From: Lachnospiraceae bacterium
Lineage (GTDB): Bacteria; Bacillota; Clostridia; Lachnospirales; Lachnospiraceae
Assembly: GCA_017624855.1 (NCBI GenBank)
Contig: JAGAMF010000005.1
Coordinates: 372,001 to 436,000, forward strand
Direction of reading: 5' to 3'
Length of the DNA stretch: 64,000 bases
The notes below the pieces were generated by a model. The model saw nothing but the letters and a program-made list of their open reading frames with translations, was not told where the DNA came from and made no database searches. Position numbers and translations under genes: made by a program. Of this stretch, positions 16,176-24,565 are shown one piece after another. The stretch's first letter is position 1. Each line of letters starts with the position of its first letter.

Positions 16176-16853
16176 ATGAAGCGTTCGGAAGTAAACAAAG
16201 CAATCAAAGAAATGGAAGCTTTGGCTGCAAAGCATGGTTTTGCGTTGCCGCCGTTTTGCAATTGGACGGCAGAGGATTGGCAGAATAAAGGAAGCGAATA
16301 TGATGAAATTCGCGATAACATGCTGGGCTGGGATATTACGGACTACGGTTTGGGCGATTTTGAGAAGGTAGGATTCGCCTTGATTACATTGCGTAATGGT
16401 AATCAAAACAATCCTAAATATAAGAAGGTCTATGCGGAGAAGCTTCTCATGTTAAAAGAAGGCCAGCATTCCCCCATGCATTTTCATTGGAATAAAAGCG
16501 AAGACATTATCAACCGCGGTGGCGGAACTTTGATTATTCATGTGTATAATGACAAGGATGGCGAATTGGATGATACGGATGTATTGGTAAATGCAGACGG
16601 TCGTTCTTATTATGTAAAAGCCGGCACCGGCGTAAAACTGCGTCCCGGTGAAAGCATTACCCTTTGGCCTCATCAGTATCATGATTTTGATGTGGAAGAA
16701 GGCACAGGAGATGTTTTAATCGGTGAAGTTTCAATGTGCAATGACGACAATACGGACAATCGCTTTTATGAACCGGTAGGACGCTTCCCGAAAATTGAGG
16801 AAGATGAGGCGCCTTATCGTCTGCTGTGTAATGAATATCCTGCTGCGAAATAA
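16176..16853 (+). CDS. D-lyxose isomerase (cupin type)
   Basis: A 225-residue cupin-fold sugar isomerase. The metal ligands are visible: His102 and His104 with Glu109 (SPMHFHWNKSEDI) and a histidine in TLWPHQYHDF (His166 or His169). The ending EDEAPYRLLCNEYP is also family-typical. Family enzymes interconvert D-lyxose and D-xylulose and often D-mannose and D-fructose in the cytosol with Mn(II). GAAGGAGG precedes the ATG. It has no obvious link to the glycan genes, although mannose/fructose conversion could feed GDP-sugar precursors. Confidence 0.9.
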   Translation: MKRSEVNKAIKEMEALAAKHGFALPPFCNWTAEDWQNKGSEYDEIRDNMLGWDITDYGLGDFEKVGFALITLRNGNQNNPKYKKVYAEKLLMLKEGQHSPMHFHWNKSEDIINRGGGTLIIHVYNDKDGELDDTDVLVNADGRSYYVKAGTGVKLRPGESITLWPHQYHDFDVEEGTGDVLIGEVSMCNDDNTDNRFYEPVGRFPKIEEDEAPYRLLCNEYPAAK

Positions 16854-16929
16854 TGATTTTAGGGATAAAATGTATAAAAATACGAAAGAGATTTCGAACA
16901 TATCTTGGAAGTATGAGGTGTAAAAGGGA

Positions 16930-18402
16930 ATGAAAAATGAAACATTGATGCAGTATTTTGAGTGGGACTTGCCGGCGGATGGCTTACTCTGGAAAAGATG
17001 CGCGGCTCAGGCTCCTAAATTAAAAGCGTTGGGAATTACCAAAGTGTGGCTTCCACCTGCCTATAAGGGAATGAACGGCATGAATGATGTAGGCTACGGC
17101 GTATATGACACTTATGATTTGGGGGAATTTGAACAGAAAGGCACGGTTTCTACCAAGTACGGCACGAGAGAAGAATATCTGAAAGCGGTAAAAGCTTTGC
17201 AGAAAAACGGCATAGAAGTTCTGGCGGATGTAGTGCTTAATCATATGATGGGAGCCGATGGCTGTGAGCGTGTAAACGCCTTGGAAACCGCAGAAAACAA
17301 TCGTAATCAGTCTATCGGGAATATAAAAGAAATATCTGCGTGGACAATTTTTAATTTTCCGGGCAGAGCAGGGAAATATTCAGATTTTACATGGAACAGC
17401 AGTCATTTTAACGGCGTAGACTGGGATGAAGCATCAAAGCGTAAAGCAGTATATCTTTTTGAAGGTAAAAAATGGGATGCCCAGACCGATGAAGAGAAGG
17501 GCAATTTCGACTATTTAATGGGTGCCGATCTGGATATGGAGAACGCTGTTGTAAGGTCGCAACTGATTAAATGGGGCTTGTGGTATGAAGAAACCGTAGG
17601 TATGGACGGCTTTCGCCTGGATGCGGTGAAGCATATTAAAGCAGGCTTTTATAAAGAATGGCTTGATAAAATTCGTGAAAAAACCGGCAAAAACATGTTT
17701 GCGGTGGCAGAGTATTGGCATGCAGATTTGCGCCGATTATTGAGATATCTTGACAGTGTGGATCATTGTATGTCCTTGTTTGATGTACCTATGCATTTTA
17801 ACTTTTATAATGCATCCAACCAGGGCGGTACCTACGATATGCGATATTTGCTTGATAATACATTGGCGGAGCATAGAAGTGACTGCGCGGTAACTTTTGT
17901 GGATAATCACGATACACAGCCGGGGCAGGCTTTGTGTTCTTTTGTTCAGTCGTGGTTTAAGCCATTGGCATATGCTTGTATTCTTTTTCGTAAGGAGGGT
18001 TTGCCGTGTATCTTTTATGGTGATTTATATGGTTTGCCTTCTCACAACATTCCGCCTATGGTGAATTTACGCAAGATGATTAAAATTCGTGAATTATATG
18101 CCTACGGAGAGCAGAAGGATTATTTTGACCATGAAAATGTAGTGGGCTGGGTCCGTATGGGAGCGGATGAATGGGAGAATTCCGGCATGGCGGTATTGCT
18201 GTCTGACGGTCCCGGAGGACAAAAGCGCATGTACATGGGTAAAAAATTTTCCGGTATGGAATTTAAGGATGTTATAGGAAAATGTACGGAAACCGTGGTA
18301 ATCGGTGAAGATGGTTGGGGGGAGTTCCGTGTGGATGGCGGTTCTGTGTCTGTATGGGTTTCTGTGGCGGCATATGAATACCTGGAAACTGAGATTGCGT
18401 AG
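16930..18402 (+). CDS. Intracellular alpha-amylase (GH13_5 type)
   Basis: A 490-residue alpha-amylase without signal peptide, so cytosolic. The four GH13 regions are present: VLADVVLNHMMG (I), GFRLDAVKHIK with nucleophile Asp231 (II), MFAVAEYWHAD with acid/base Glu261 (III), and FVDNHDTQPGQ with Asp328 (IV). The opening ETLMQYFEWDLPADGLLWKR is typical of liquefying and cytoplasmic bacterial amylases. It would hydrolyse alpha-1,4-glucans such as stored glycogen or imported maltodextrins. GAGGTG lies at the edge of optimal spacing. It is followed by a hairpin shared with the convergent lipoprotein gene. Confidence 0.95.
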   Translation: MKNETLMQYFEWDLPADGLLWKRCAAQAPKLKALGITKVWLPPAYKGMNGMNDVGYGVYDTYDLGEFEQKGTVSTKYGTREEYLKAVKALQKNGIEVLADVVLNHMMGADGCERVNALETAENNRNQSIGNIKEISAWTIFNFPGRAGKYSDFTWNSSHFNGVDWDEASKRKAVYLFEGKKWDAQTDEEKGNFDYLMGADLDMENAVVRSQLIKWGLWYEETVGMDGFRLDAVKHIKAGFYKEWLDKIREKTGKNMFAVAEYWHADLRRLLRYLDSVDHCMSLFDVPMHFNFYNASNQGGTYDMRYLLDNTLAEHRSDCAVTFVDNHDTQPGQALCSFVQSWFKPLAYACILFRKEGLPCIFYGDLYGLPSHNIPPMVNLRKMIKIRELYAYGEQKDYFDHENVVGWVRMGADEWENSGMAVLLSDGPGGQKRMYMGKKFSGMEFKDVIGKCTETVVIGEDGWGEFRVDGGSVSVWVSVAAYEYLETEIA

Positions 18403-18429
18403 GGCTTGAAGCACTTTTATAATAATAAA

Positions 18430-18457
18430 AAGGACCGAGGGAAAACCATCGGTCCTT
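18430..18457 (-). terminator. Terminator between alpha-amylase and lipoprotein genes
   Basis: AAGGACCGA (18430-18438) and TCGGTCCTT (18449-18457) form a perfect nine-base stem. The upstream AATAATAAAA becomes a T-rich tail on the reverse strand, so it best serves the lipoprotein gene; it can also act, less efficiently, on the amylase transcript. Confidence 0.85.
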
Positions 18458-18477
18458 GTAAATATACAAAATAAAAT

Positions 18478-19383
18478 TTATTCGGCTGTTTCCACGCCGT
18501 AGGTGTTCTCGGCAATGGTGTCATTATGGATAACGGTACCGGCATCGCAATACACGGTGTAGCTTTCGCTTGTATTGACAATCATGCCGCCTTCTAAGTG
18601 TAATACGGCAATATCTGCGTTATTGTAGACTACCGGATGGGTCTTGTCCCCTGCGCCTGTAATGGTGCCGCTGTTAAAATACATTTCGCCGGAGTTGATG
18701 ACAACGATGCGGTCAAGCTCTTCTCTGGTGATGGTACAATCGTTAATTGTCATGACACTGCCGCCGTTATTGCTGTTCCAAATTGCAACATTGTCGGTGG
18801 TGTTCAGTACGGTAACATTGTTAATGGTAAGGTTGCCGTAATTAACCAGGGACTTGGAGTATTCGTCAGAAACCGTGTTGGTAATGCAACCGTCACCGTT
18901 GATTACCAAGTTGCCGTTGCAGGTAATGGTATCAAAACCTGCACCGTCTAAGGTAAAACCGTTTAAATTCAGAGTGATGTTTGAACCTACCGGAGTTGCG
19001 CCGAAACCGATATAATCGGCTGTGGTTTCAATTACCACCGGATTGGTGTCTGTTACGGAATTAAAGGCATCCTGCAAGGTTGCATAGCCCGTCCCATTGA
19101 TTTTAAAAGGAGAATCGGTATATTCAAAGTAAATATTTACCGTTGTATCCTTTGTAATGTTGCCGGTGGTAAGCTTCCATGTGTTTTCATCCCAGGTGGC
19201 ATTTGCTTTTTCATTGCTGCACTCTATGGATGCAAAGTCATAGAAGTTATGGTCCGGCGTTGTATTGTTTAGTTCTCCGTCAATATAGTAATTTACGGTT
19301 AAAGTCGGTTCTGAGCAACCGATAACGGTTGCAAATATAAAAGTTAAAACTAGAATTAACAAAAGTCTTTTGGCGTATTTCAT
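18478..19383 (-). CDS. Lipoprotein with beta-helix-like repeats, function unknown
   Basis: A 301-residue predicted surface lipoprotein. A type II signal (MKYAKRLLLILVLTFIFATV, then IGCSEP) has a lipobox cysteine about 23 residues in. The mature part is Asn/Thr/Ile-rich with short repeating strands (NITLNLNGFTLDGAGFDTIT, NLVINGDGCITNT, NLTINNVTVLNT), the pattern of a right-handed parallel beta-helix as in pectate-lyase-like or carbohydrate-binding folds. No catalytic residues are recognisable. The ATG at 19383 is preferred because GAGG is six bases upstream; an upstream ATG at 19407 would hide the signal peptide start. It is isolated between terminator and divergent GT gene. Confidence 0.75.
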   Translation of the reverse strand: MKYAKRLLLILVLTFIFATVIGCSEPTLTVNYYIDGELNNTTPDHNFYDFASIECSNEKANATWDENTWKLTTGNITKDTTVNIYFEYTDSPFKINGTGYATLQDAFNSVTDTNPVVIETTADYIGFGATPVGSNITLNLNGFTLDGAGFDTITCNGNLVINGDGCITNTVSDEYSKSLVNYGNLTINNVTVLNTTDNVAIWNSNNGGSVMTINDCTITREELDRIVVINSGEMYFNSGTITGAGDKTHPVVYNNADIAVLHLEGGMIVNTSESYTVYCDAGTVIHNDTIAENTYGVETAE

Positions 19384-19480
19384 ATAATCCTCGCTTTGTA
19401 TTTGCATTTGTTTATATCGCTGTTGCCAACAATATATATTTATTTTACACTAAATATGACATAAATAAAAGGGGGAAATT

Positions 19481-20446
19481 ATGGCTTCCGTAAGTGTTTG
19501 TATGATTGTAAAAAATGAAGAAAAGGTTTTAAAGCGTTGTCTGGATTCCTTGCAAGGGCTCTGGGACGAGTTGATTATTGTGGATACCGGCTCTGAGGAC
19601 AGAACAAAAGAAATTGCTGCGGCGTATACGGATAAAGTGTTTGATTTTGCATGGATTGATGATTTCAGTGCGGCGAGAAATTATGCTTTTTCCAAAGCTG
19701 CCTGCGACTATGTGTATTCAGCGGATGCGGATGAATATCTGGATGATACGAATCGGGAGAGATTTTTGCAGCTGAAAGAAAATCTTCTTCCGGAAATAGA
19801 AGTGGTGCAGATGTGGTATGTTACGCCGGAAGAGTATAATACTACGGAGAATTTTGAGCGGCAGTATCGCCCCAAATTATATAAAAGATTGCGCACCCCG
19901 GCGTGGATTGATCCTATTCACGAAATTGTGCGTATGGATCCTGTGGTTTATGACAGTGACATTGAGATCCTGCATAAGCCCCACGATATGCATGCTTCCA
20001 GAGATTTTAGGGTGTTTCGTAAGCATATCGAAAAGGGTTTGAAGCTGTCTGCCAGACTCCATACCATGTATGCAAGAGAGCTATTGATGTCCGGTGAAAA
20101 AGAAGATTTTGCCCTTGCGGCAGAGTATTTTAGAGAAAATAAGCAAGAAGCCGGCTCTTTGGGAGATACACAGCGGTATCAGGAAGCTTTATGTGTGTTG
20201 GCAAAGGCTTATCGCATGGAAGGAGCGGAGTTTGTCTTTTTGGAAACTGCATTGGACGGTATTGCCACCGTGCCCTGCTCGGAGATTTGCGTGGAACTGG
20301 GAATATTTTATTTCGATAAAAAAGAATACGAAAAAGCCGCAAGCTGGTTTGAAAAGGCAATGTATATGACTGCTCCTGCCTTGGTAGAAGCATCGGGTGG
20401 ACAATGGCCGGAAGCATATTTGCATAAAATAGAAGCGGATGCATAG
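19481..20446 (+). CDS. GT2 glycosyltransferase with C-terminal TPR repeats
   Basis: A 321-residue third member of the GT2-TPR group in this window. The N-terminal domain has ASVSVCMIVKNEEKVLKRCL, LIIVDTGSEDRTKEIAAAYT, the shared IDDFSAARNYAFSKA and the metal motif SADADEYLDD. Helical repeats fill about 190-321 (YFRENKQEAGS, CVELGIFYFDKKEYEKAASW). It is divergent from the lipoprotein gene and has AAAGGGGG before the ATG. Like its paralogues it may act on a protein or lipid-linked acceptor; the acceptor is unknown. Confidence 0.87.
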   Translation: MASVSVCMIVKNEEKVLKRCLDSLQGLWDELIIVDTGSEDRTKEIAAAYTDKVFDFAWIDDFSAARNYAFSKAACDYVYSADADEYLDDTNRERFLQLKENLLPEIEVVQMWYVTPEEYNTTENFERQYRPKLYKRLRTPAWIDPIHEIVRMDPVVYDSDIEILHKPHDMHASRDFRVFRKHIEKGLKLSARLHTMYARELLMSGEKEDFALAAEYFRENKQEAGSLGDTQRYQEALCVLAKAYRMEGAEFVFLETALDGIATVPCSEICVELGIFYFDKKEYEKAASWFEKAMYMTAPALVEASGGQWPEAYLHKIEADA

Positions 20447-20617
20447 CATAAGCTAAAAAGGCACTTGTCGATATACAAAGCATCATAAAGTTTCGGTAAA
20501 ACAGCTTGCATATATCCCTGTTTGCCATTAAAATGAATAACAGGTTCGGAATGGAAGCAGAATCTTTTCCGAAAAGGATTTTACAGGGAAATATTTTAAA
20601 AGAAAAGGGTTAAAAGC

Positions 20618-21475
20618 ATGAAAAAATTAATCATTACCGGCGGAAACGGTCAGTTGGGCCGCGCCATCAATGAACTTTACAAGAATAGAGAAGATGTTGT
20701 GTGCATCAATACGGATGTGGATGAACTGGATATTACGGATTTGGCGGCAGTGCAGGCTTTTGTGGCAAAAGAAAAGCCCTACGCCATTGTGAACTGTGCG
20801 GCACATACCGCGGTGGATGCCTGCGAAGATCAGGAAGAACTGGCATACAAAATTAATGCAATAGGGCCCCGTAACCTGGCTATTGCGGCAAAACAGAACG
20901 ATGCTAAGCTTATGCATATTTCCACAGACTATGTTTTTGCGGGAAATGCGGATAAGCCTTACCGTGAGTTTGACATTACCGGTCCTCAGGGTGTGTACGG
21001 AGCCAGCAAATTGGCAGGCGAGAATTTTGTAAGAGAATTCGCGGATAAATATTTTATTATCAGAACCGCATGGTTGTACGGCGACGGTAAAAACTTTGTA
21101 AAAACCATGCTTCGTTTGGCAGAAACCAGAGATGAAGTCAGTGTGGTAAACGATCAGGTAGGAAGTCCTACCAGCACCAAGGAACTGGCTAAGGCGATGG
21201 ATGTATTGTTATTCACGGATAACTACGGTACTTTCCACGGCACATGCGAAGGTGTGTGCAGTTGGGCGGATTTTGCGGAAGAGATTTTCCGTTTGGCAGG
21301 CAAAGATGTAAAAGTGAATCGCATCACCAGCGAGGAATTTGCAGCTAAGGCAAAGCGTCCCGCATATTCCGTGCTTGATAACTATATGTTAAAATTAACA
21401 ACGGATTTTATGTTTGCGGATTGGAAAGTGGCGATTGCGGAATATATGGAATGGTTGTTGGTGCAGGAAGATTAG
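20618..21475 (+). CDS. rmlD: dTDP-4-dehydrorhamnose reductase
   Basis: A 285-residue SDR-family reductase for the last step of dTDP-L-rhamnose synthesis. It has the NAD(P)-binding LIITGGNGQLGRAINEL, ISTDYVFAGNADKPYRE, the catalytic YGASKLAGE with Tyr127 and Lys131, and the family's RTAWLYGDGKNFVKTM and NDQVGSPTSTKELA. The rmlA, rmlB and rmlC genes are not in the window and must be elsewhere. AAAGGG lies upstream, with a 171-base gap holding no recognised element. It implies a rhamnose-containing surface glycan. A strong terminator follows, so it ends its own unit. Confidence 0.94.
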   Translation: MKKLIITGGNGQLGRAINELYKNREDVVCINTDVDELDITDLAAVQAFVAKEKPYAIVNCAAHTAVDACEDQEELAYKINAIGPRNLAIAAKQNDAKLMHISTDYVFAGNADKPYREFDITGPQGVYGASKLAGENFVREFADKYFIIRTAWLYGDGKNFVKTMLRLAETRDEVSVVNDQVGSPTSTKELAKAMDVLLFTDNYGTFHGTCEGVCSWADFAEEIFRLAGKDVKVNRITSEEFAAKAKRPAYSVLDNYMLKLTTDFMFADWKVAIAEYMEWLLVQED

Positions 21476-21542
21476 TTGTCGGATAAGGAATGAGAGGATA
21501 TTGCATCGTTTCATAAGTGAATTAGTGAAAATATGAATTAAG

Positions 21543-21575
21543 AAAGGCTGTGGGTTTTATGAACTCACAGCCTTT
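21543..21575 (+). terminator. Bidirectional terminator between rmlD and the PAP2-like gene
   Basis: AAAGGCTGTGGGTT (21543-21556) pairs along its length (one G-T) with AACTCACAGCCTTT (21562-21575). It is 14 base pairs with a short loop and A- and T-rich ends, and serves both convergent genes. Confidence 0.9.
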
Positions 21576-21601
21576 TATAGTTGCTTTATAAAATTGCTAT
21601 T

Positions 21602-22066
21602 TTAAGGGATGATTACCAAGCAGTAAATCAATGCGATGATTACACCGAGAATTGCGCCGACCAAAACCTGAAGGGGGGTATGTCCCACGAATTCTTTTAA
21701 CTTCTCATCATAATTTAAGTCGCTACCCATTTTTTCAATTACTTCCATCATTTCGTTCAATACCTTGGCCTGTTCGCCGGTTTCGCGGCGTACACCTCTG
21801 GCATCATACATAACGATGATGGCAAGAATTGCAGAAATGGCAAAGAAAGGAGAATGAATACCTTCGTTGATGATTACGGAAGTGGTAAGGGCACATACCG
21901 TGGCTGAATGGCAACTGGGCATTCCACCACTTCCGATTAATCGCTCTGCAACAAATTTTTTGGTAATGATTAAATGGATTATGGTTTTGATTACTTGTGC
22001 TAAGCCCCAGCTTAAGCCGGCGGACATTAATATTTCATTGTGTACAAGTTCATGCCAAAATGTCAT
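21602..22066 (-). CDS. Divergent PAP2 family (DUF212) membrane protein
   Basis: A 154-residue membrane protein with about four hydrophobic segments. The family blocks are clear: GSGGMPSCHSATVCALTTS, VMYDARGVRRETGEQAKVLN and FVGHTPLQVLVGAILG. These correspond to the acid phosphatase/vanadium haloperoxidase-like motifs of DUF212 proteins, which are suspected lipid-phosphate phosphatases but are biochemically poorly known. In a cell making much polyprenyl-linked glycan, polyprenyl-pyrophosphate recycling is conceivable, but this is only inference. GTGAGG precedes the start. It is convergent with rmlD. Confidence 0.9.
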   Translation of the reverse strand: MTFWHELVHNEILMSAGLSWGLAQVIKTIIHLIITKKFVAERLIGSGGMPSCHSATVCALTTSVIINEGIHSPFFAISAILAIIVMYDARGVRRETGEQAKVLNEMMEVIEKMGSDLNYDEKLKEFVGHTPLQVLVGAILGVIIALIYCLVIIP

Positions 22067-22251
22067 ATGTATAGCCTCACTTATTGCTCTTTTCTCATGC
22101 GTATATTGTTATACGCGGTTAAAAGACATTATACCCAAAATTCACAAAAAAAACAATATTAAAATGCAGATAGCACATTTCTTGAAATAAAAACACAACT
22201 ATGATAAACTTGACCGATAGAGGATATGCGTTTATGGAAAGGTTTTGCTAA

Positions 22252-23886
22252 ATGACAGAGAATGCCAATGTTGTAAAAAAAGGCAAACTGAATATAGATG
22301 TGATGGCGTTGCTTATGATCGTGACTCCTTTGATTTTGGCCGGCATAGTGGCGATTTATTATTATATTGTCAATGGAGGGATTGCTCCCGTTCCGGGGCT
22401 GAAATGGAATGATGAGGCGGCCTATTATCAGCTGATTAAAACCTGTATCACCACGGGACAGCCGGTGGGATATTGGGGATTTAACGGTAATCACGCTCTC
22501 GTGGGAACCGGCAGCGCATGGAGCCCTGCAATTATTTGGCCCTATGCGATTTTTGCCTTTGTTTTTCCCTTGTCCAAGGGCCTGGTTTATTTTGTGAATT
22601 TGTTTTACATTACTTTGGCCAATGTGATTTTTTATTTCTGTGTAAGGCCCAACCGTCGACAGTGTATTAAGCTGGCATTAGCTCAGGCTACTTCGGCGGT
22701 ATTTATTGTATATTTGTCCGTGAATATGTCAGAACTTTTCAGGTATGCCATTGCAATTGTCCTCGCGGGACTTTTATACCGGATTATTTTTGGTGAAAGT
22801 TCCAAATTGATAAAATATGTGATTACGCCTTTGGTAATTGTGGGAGCGACGCAGGTGTATGTATTTTTTGCTTTTTGTGTGCCTGTTTATATTTTCGGCA
22901 TTATGAAAAAAAGCAAATTATGGCAAAAGCTTGCGGTTTCGGTAGGCGCACTTGGGGTTGTGGCATTTGGCAGCTATTATCTGTTGCATTTGATTTCCAG
23001 CAACTATAACATTCATAAAACAGAAGCCCTGCTTGGGGCGGTAAAACAAATGGATATTCCCGGCGCTGTTTTGGCTTTTCTGAGAATGATGAAACAGGGA
23101 GCGGGAGATGTATTTCGGTTGTGGACCTATGTATATACCAATCCTTTGATTCCTTTTCATGTATTGTTTGCGGCACTTTTGGTACTTGTATCTGTGGGAA
23201 TGGTTGTTGCTTTTATGATAAAAAAGAAGAGCAAAGATGCGGCAAATAAGGATGATTCAAAGAACACCCGTATATCTTTCGGAAAGGATGCCATACTTGC
23301 CATCATTGTGGCTTACAGCGTGGTTTTGTTCTTTGGAATGTATATGACTTTATACTCCATCGATCCTTTTACTTTTATGAGAGGAACCTATATTGTAGTG
23401 ATTTTTGCCATGTATCTGTTGGCAATGATGGAAGGAAAATGGATATACAGGGGCTTGTTGTTATTGCAGGCGGTCAGTCTGTTTTTCCTGCCGGTAAACA
23501 TGGATTATTATATGACCGGTCATTATATGGACAAGGCAGTTTATGCGGAATGGGATGCTTTGGAAGAAGCGTTTTCCAAGGTGCTGGTTGTGGATGAAAC
23601 CAAAGGGGCCTGGGAAAATACCGTGGCGATGTACACCATGGAGCCGAAGGCGATTTGCGCCATGCCCGGTGGAATAGGCGTGAATTTTATCATGGAAGAC
23701 GGCGTTTTGCCCGAGGAGGCGGAGTATCTGTTTGTGTCGCTGATTCCTGCTGCCGAACAGAGTACGGAGTGGATTGTTCGGGATTATGAGGTCTTTTATG
23801 GGCAGTATGCACAGGTTTTGGAAGACGAATATGTAGTTATCTATGATGACGGTGAATACCGCATTTATCAGAAAAATAAAAAGTAA
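22252..23886 (+). CDS. Polytopic membrane protein, GT-C-like, function unknown
   Basis: A 544-residue protein with about ten or more hydrophobic segments. The first (about 18-41) is followed by an outside loop carrying LKWNDEAAYYQLIKTCI, an acidic motif placed as in GT-C glycosyltransferases. The C-terminal about 120 residues are hydrophilic and probably extracytoplasmic (TKGAWENTVAMYTMEPKAIC and on). No named family is certain. It is a monocistronic unit, closed by a perfect terminator. It may use polyprenyl-phosphate sugars at the outer face; this is inferred from topology only. Confidence 0.7.
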   Translation: MTENANVVKKGKLNIDVMALLMIVTPLILAGIVAIYYYIVNGGIAPVPGLKWNDEAAYYQLIKTCITTGQPVGYWGFNGNHALVGTGSAWSPAIIWPYAIFAFVFPLSKGLVYFVNLFYITLANVIFYFCVRPNRRQCIKLALAQATSAVFIVYLSVNMSELFRYAIAIVLAGLLYRIIFGESSKLIKYVITPLVIVGATQVYVFFAFCVPVYIFGIMKKSKLWQKLAVSVGALGVVAFGSYYLLHLISSNYNIHKTEALLGAVKQMDIPGAVLAFLRMMKQGAGDVFRLWTYVYTNPLIPFHVLFAALLVLVSVGMVVAFMIKKKSKDAANKDDSKNTRISFGKDAILAIIVAYSVVLFFGMYMTLYSIDPFTFMRGTYIVVIFAMYLLAMMEGKWIYRGLLLLQAVSLFFLPVNMDYYMTGHYMDKAVYAEWDALEEAFSKVLVVDETKGAWENTVAMYTMEPKAICAMPGGIGVNFIMEDGVLPEEAEYLFVSLIPAAEQSTEWIVRDYEVFYGQYAQVLEDEYVVIYDDGEYRIYQKNKK

Positions 23887-23890
23887 TATA

Positions 23891-23930
23891 AAAGACAGTT
23901 TTCGGCGAAGAAAACTGTCTTTCTTGTTTT
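23891..23930 (+). terminator. Strong intrinsic terminator
   Basis: AAAGACAGTTTTC (23891-23903) and GAAAACTGTCTTT (23910-23922) form a perfect 13-base stem with a six-base loop, followed by CTTGTTTT. It ends the membrane-protein transcript, and its A-rich left flank may also serve the convergent Spo0A-like gene. Confidence 0.93.
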
Positions 23931-23952
23931 ACGAATAGGTGGGTTGCTTTAT

Positions 23953-24324
23953 TCACCCGGCCATATCCAGTCGTATTTTATCTGCCAGTCGGCATATGTA
24001 TTCACTGTTTGTGGGGCGTTGTCTGCCGGAATTGGCAGAATAACCGAACAATTCCTCGAAAGTATGTGTGTTTCCCCGTCGCCAGGATACTTCAATTGCA
24101 TTGCGGATGGCCCTTTCAACCTTTTGGTCTGTGGTATGGTAGCGTTTTGCAATGGAAGGGTACAAAAGCTTTGTCACACTGGTAACGGTATTCATATCCC
24201 GTTCGGAAATCAGGATTGCTTCTCTTAAGTAGTGGTATCCCTTTAAGTGGGCGGGAATGCCCATATCCAGCATGATTTGGGTGACATAGCGTTCCAAATC
24301 GATGGATGACATTCGTTCGCGCAT
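23953..24324 (-). CDS. Stand-alone Spo0A C-terminal (DNA-binding) domain protein
   Basis: A 123-residue protein that matches the Spo0A effector domain from end to end: MGIPAHLKGYHYLREAI, VTKLLYPSIAKRYHTTDQKV with the recognition-helix region following, ERAIRNAIEVSWRRGN and RPTNSEYICRLADKIRL. The phosphoacceptor receiver domain of true Spo0A is missing, and there is no room for it because the start has AGAAAGGAG correctly placed. It may therefore bind 0A-box-like DNA without phosphorylation control. It is not a truncated pseudogene as far as visible: the frame is intact with its own start signals. Target genes are unknown. Confidence 0.9.
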   Translation of the reverse strand: MRERMSSIDLERYVTQIMLDMGIPAHLKGYHYLREAILISERDMNTVTSVTKLLYPSIAKRYHTTDQKVERAIRNAIEVSWRRGNTHTFEELFGYSANSGRQRPTNSEYICRLADKIRLDMAG

Positions 24325-24340
24325 AATATAAACTCCTTTC

Positions 24341-24347
24341 TGCGACA
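24341..24347 (-). promoter_or_regulatory. Possible 0A-box-like site in the spo0A-like leader
   Basis: On the reverse strand TGTCGCA, inside TTTGTCGCAGAAA, differs at one base from the Spo0A core TGTCGAA. It lies just ahead of the ribosome binding site of the Spo0A-C gene, where binding could repress it. A single seven-base match is weak evidence. Confidence 0.25.
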
Positions 24348-24464
24348 AATACTGATAAGAAATGCCAACTACCGCTTAAAAATAACACAATTGTAAAAAA
24401 CTGTAAACATGTAAATATCGCGCAACTTTTTTGTGAAAGTTTGACGGATAAAATCAATAAAAGG

Positions 24465-24493
24465 ATGACGATATTTTCAGAATGTGGTATACT
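24465..24493 (+). promoter_or_regulatory. SigA-type promoter of the GT2 gene at 24566
   Basis: ATGACG (24465-24470), a 17-base spacer and TATACT (24488-24493), the latter preceded by TGG as an extended -10. It is 73 bases before the ATG, in the 241-base divergent gap that also carries the leader of the reverse-strand spo0A-like gene. Confidence 0.75.
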
Positions 24494-24565
24494 AAAGTGT
24501 ATTTTTATGACATTTTATAAGAATGCTATGAAAAAATGGCTAAAATTTGCTTCCGGGGTAGAGTT

